From assembly GCF_000961795.1 (NCBI RefSeq), contig NZ_LADU01000030.1, forward strand, positions 1 through 49,798: a DNA stretch of 49,798 nt. Reading direction: 5' to 3'. The DNA comes from Hyphomonas sp. BRH_c22. Lineage in GTDB: Bacteria; Pseudomonadota; Alphaproteobacteria; Caulobacterales; Hyphomonadaceae. A model generated the notes under the pieces. That model had not been told where the DNA came from and did no database searches. It was given only the letters and a program-made list of their open reading frames with translations. The translations under genes were made by a program, and so were the position numbers. This document shows positions 49,471 to 49,798 of the stretch, piece after piece. Each line of letters opens with the position of its first letter. Position 1 is the stretch's first letter.

Positions 49471-49798
49471 TTATGCCGGCATCAACTTTGCCGGATTGAA
49501 CTTCTCCCCTTTCACCATCAGGGCCCAGATCATTCGGCCCATCTTGTTGGCCATCGCGATTGCGACAACCATCATGGGCTTACGCTCCAGCAACCGGCTG
49601 AGCCAAGGGTGGCGCGTAAATCCGAGTTGCTTTGCTCGGATGATCATCGACATTGCACCTGCAACCAACAAGCGCCTTAGCTCCGAATTGCCCTTCTTGG
49701 TGATGCTCCCGAGCCGCTCTCGTCCACCGCTTGAGTGTTGCCTGGGCACGAGCCCGACCCATGCAGAGAAGGCTCGACCGGACTTGAACATGGCGGGG
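49471..49798 (-). CDS. IS110-family transposase, C-terminal part
   Basis: The frame is open through the right edge and ends at 49471, giving the last 109 or so codons. The segment FKSGRAFSAWVGLVPRQHSS, then GGRERLGSITKKGNSELRRLLVAGA and RKPMMVVAIAMANKMGRMIWALM is the Transposase_20 C-terminal domain of IS110/IS1111 elements. The SSGG area includes the serine expected to act in DNA cleavage. The N-terminal DEDD domain lies outside. These elements use an RNA guide for target choice. Confidence 0.88.
   Translation of the reverse strand, partial: PAMFKSGRAFSAWVGLVPRQHSSGGRERLGSITKKGNSELRRLLVAGAMSMIIRAKQLGFTRHPWLSRLLERKPMMVVAIAMANKMGRMIWALMVKGEKFNPAKLMPA

Larger units (their letters stand above)
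49232..49798 (-). mobile_element. IS110-family element, 3' part
   Basis: The transposase reads on the minus strand and leaves the window on the right, so only its C-terminal end and the following non-coding flank are visible. The left boundary is uncertain; AT-richer sequence from about 49232, unlike the SemiSWEET gene, may be part of the element's end. No flanking direct repeat can be tested because the other end is outside. Confidence 0.6.

Noticed and set aside
49447..49680. Short plus-strand frames inside the IS110 region
   Set aside because: Antisense to the transposase, with no similarity to known proteins.
1..49798. CRISPR arrays, tRNA or rRNA genes, prophage genes
   Set aside because: I looked for regularly spaced direct repeats, tRNA-like cloverleaf ends and phage structural proteins and did not recognise any; a tRNA scan was not possible here.

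Overview
The window looks like ordinary chromosome from an alphaproteobacterium close to Caulobacter and most like the Hyphomonadaceae (Hyphomonas/Henriciella type). The reasons are high GC, a class I (archaeal-type) lysyl-tRNA synthetase, the 1.5-kb-residue NAD-glutamate dehydrogenase (GdhZ type), the FtsZ-binding GST-like protein FzlA, ethylmalonyl-CoA mutase, a CC0125/CC1285-type lipoprotein and an alphaproteobacterial LexA box (GTTC-N7-GTTC). The family assignment is from recognition of proteins, not from a database search. No tRNA, rRNA, CRISPR or prophage was seen.

Layout. 1-4.4 kb: end of an unknown gene, then an Lrp/AsnC regulator divergent from a fused indolepyruvate:ferredoxin oxidoreductase. 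4.4-7.4 kb: small lipoprotein, class I LysRS, then an iron-storage pair (bfd, bfr) with Fur-like sites and tandem dyads. 7.4-11 kb: small membrane protein, glutamate-synthase-like flavoprotein, SIMPL protein, DUF2853 protein with a histone-like tail. 11-14 kb: operon of two acyl-CoA dehydrogenase subunits around a DsbA-fold isomerase. 14.1-15 kb: a decayed family 2 glycosyltransferase. 15.2-16.8 kb: photolyase under a probable SOS promoter. 16.9-17.7 kb: a compact unit of tandem dyads, a 60-aa arginine-rich ORF, a strong terminator and a UrcA-like secreted protein. 17.7-21.6 kb: SixA phosphatase, 1-Cys peroxiredoxin, M19 dipeptidase, DUF3297, IlvE. 21.6-27.4 kb: a MarR-OmpR-EnvZ-type signalling operon, a GNAT/nitrilase fusion and a hybrid histidine kinase. 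27.4-30 kb: HAD, lipoprotein and pterin dehydratase operon, then an SDR.

30-37.7 kb: a minus-strand run GdhZ, FzlA, QueG, MtgA, which puts two known FtsZ-linked proteins next to a peptidoglycan glycosyltransferase. 38-42.4 kb: AI-2E transporter, HerA-like ATPase, aldehyde dehydrogenase. 42.6-48.2 kb: lipoprotein, Bcr/CflA exporter, RimB-RimK fusion, ethylmalonyl-CoA mutase. 48.3-49.8 kb: a small membrane protein, a SemiSWEET with a run-on C-terminus and the 3' end of an IS110-family transposase that leaves the window.

Metabolically the genes fit a heterotroph that assimilates C2 units through the ethylmalonyl-CoA pathway, oxidises amino acids (IPFOR, GdhZ, IlvE) and acyl-CoAs, and links nitrogen status to division. 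I did not find one clearly new defence or mobile system. The best leads are the 16.9-17.3 kb small-ORF unit, the tandem dyads between bfd and bfr, the division/metabolism cluster, the acyl-CoA dehydrogenase trio and the IS110 flank.
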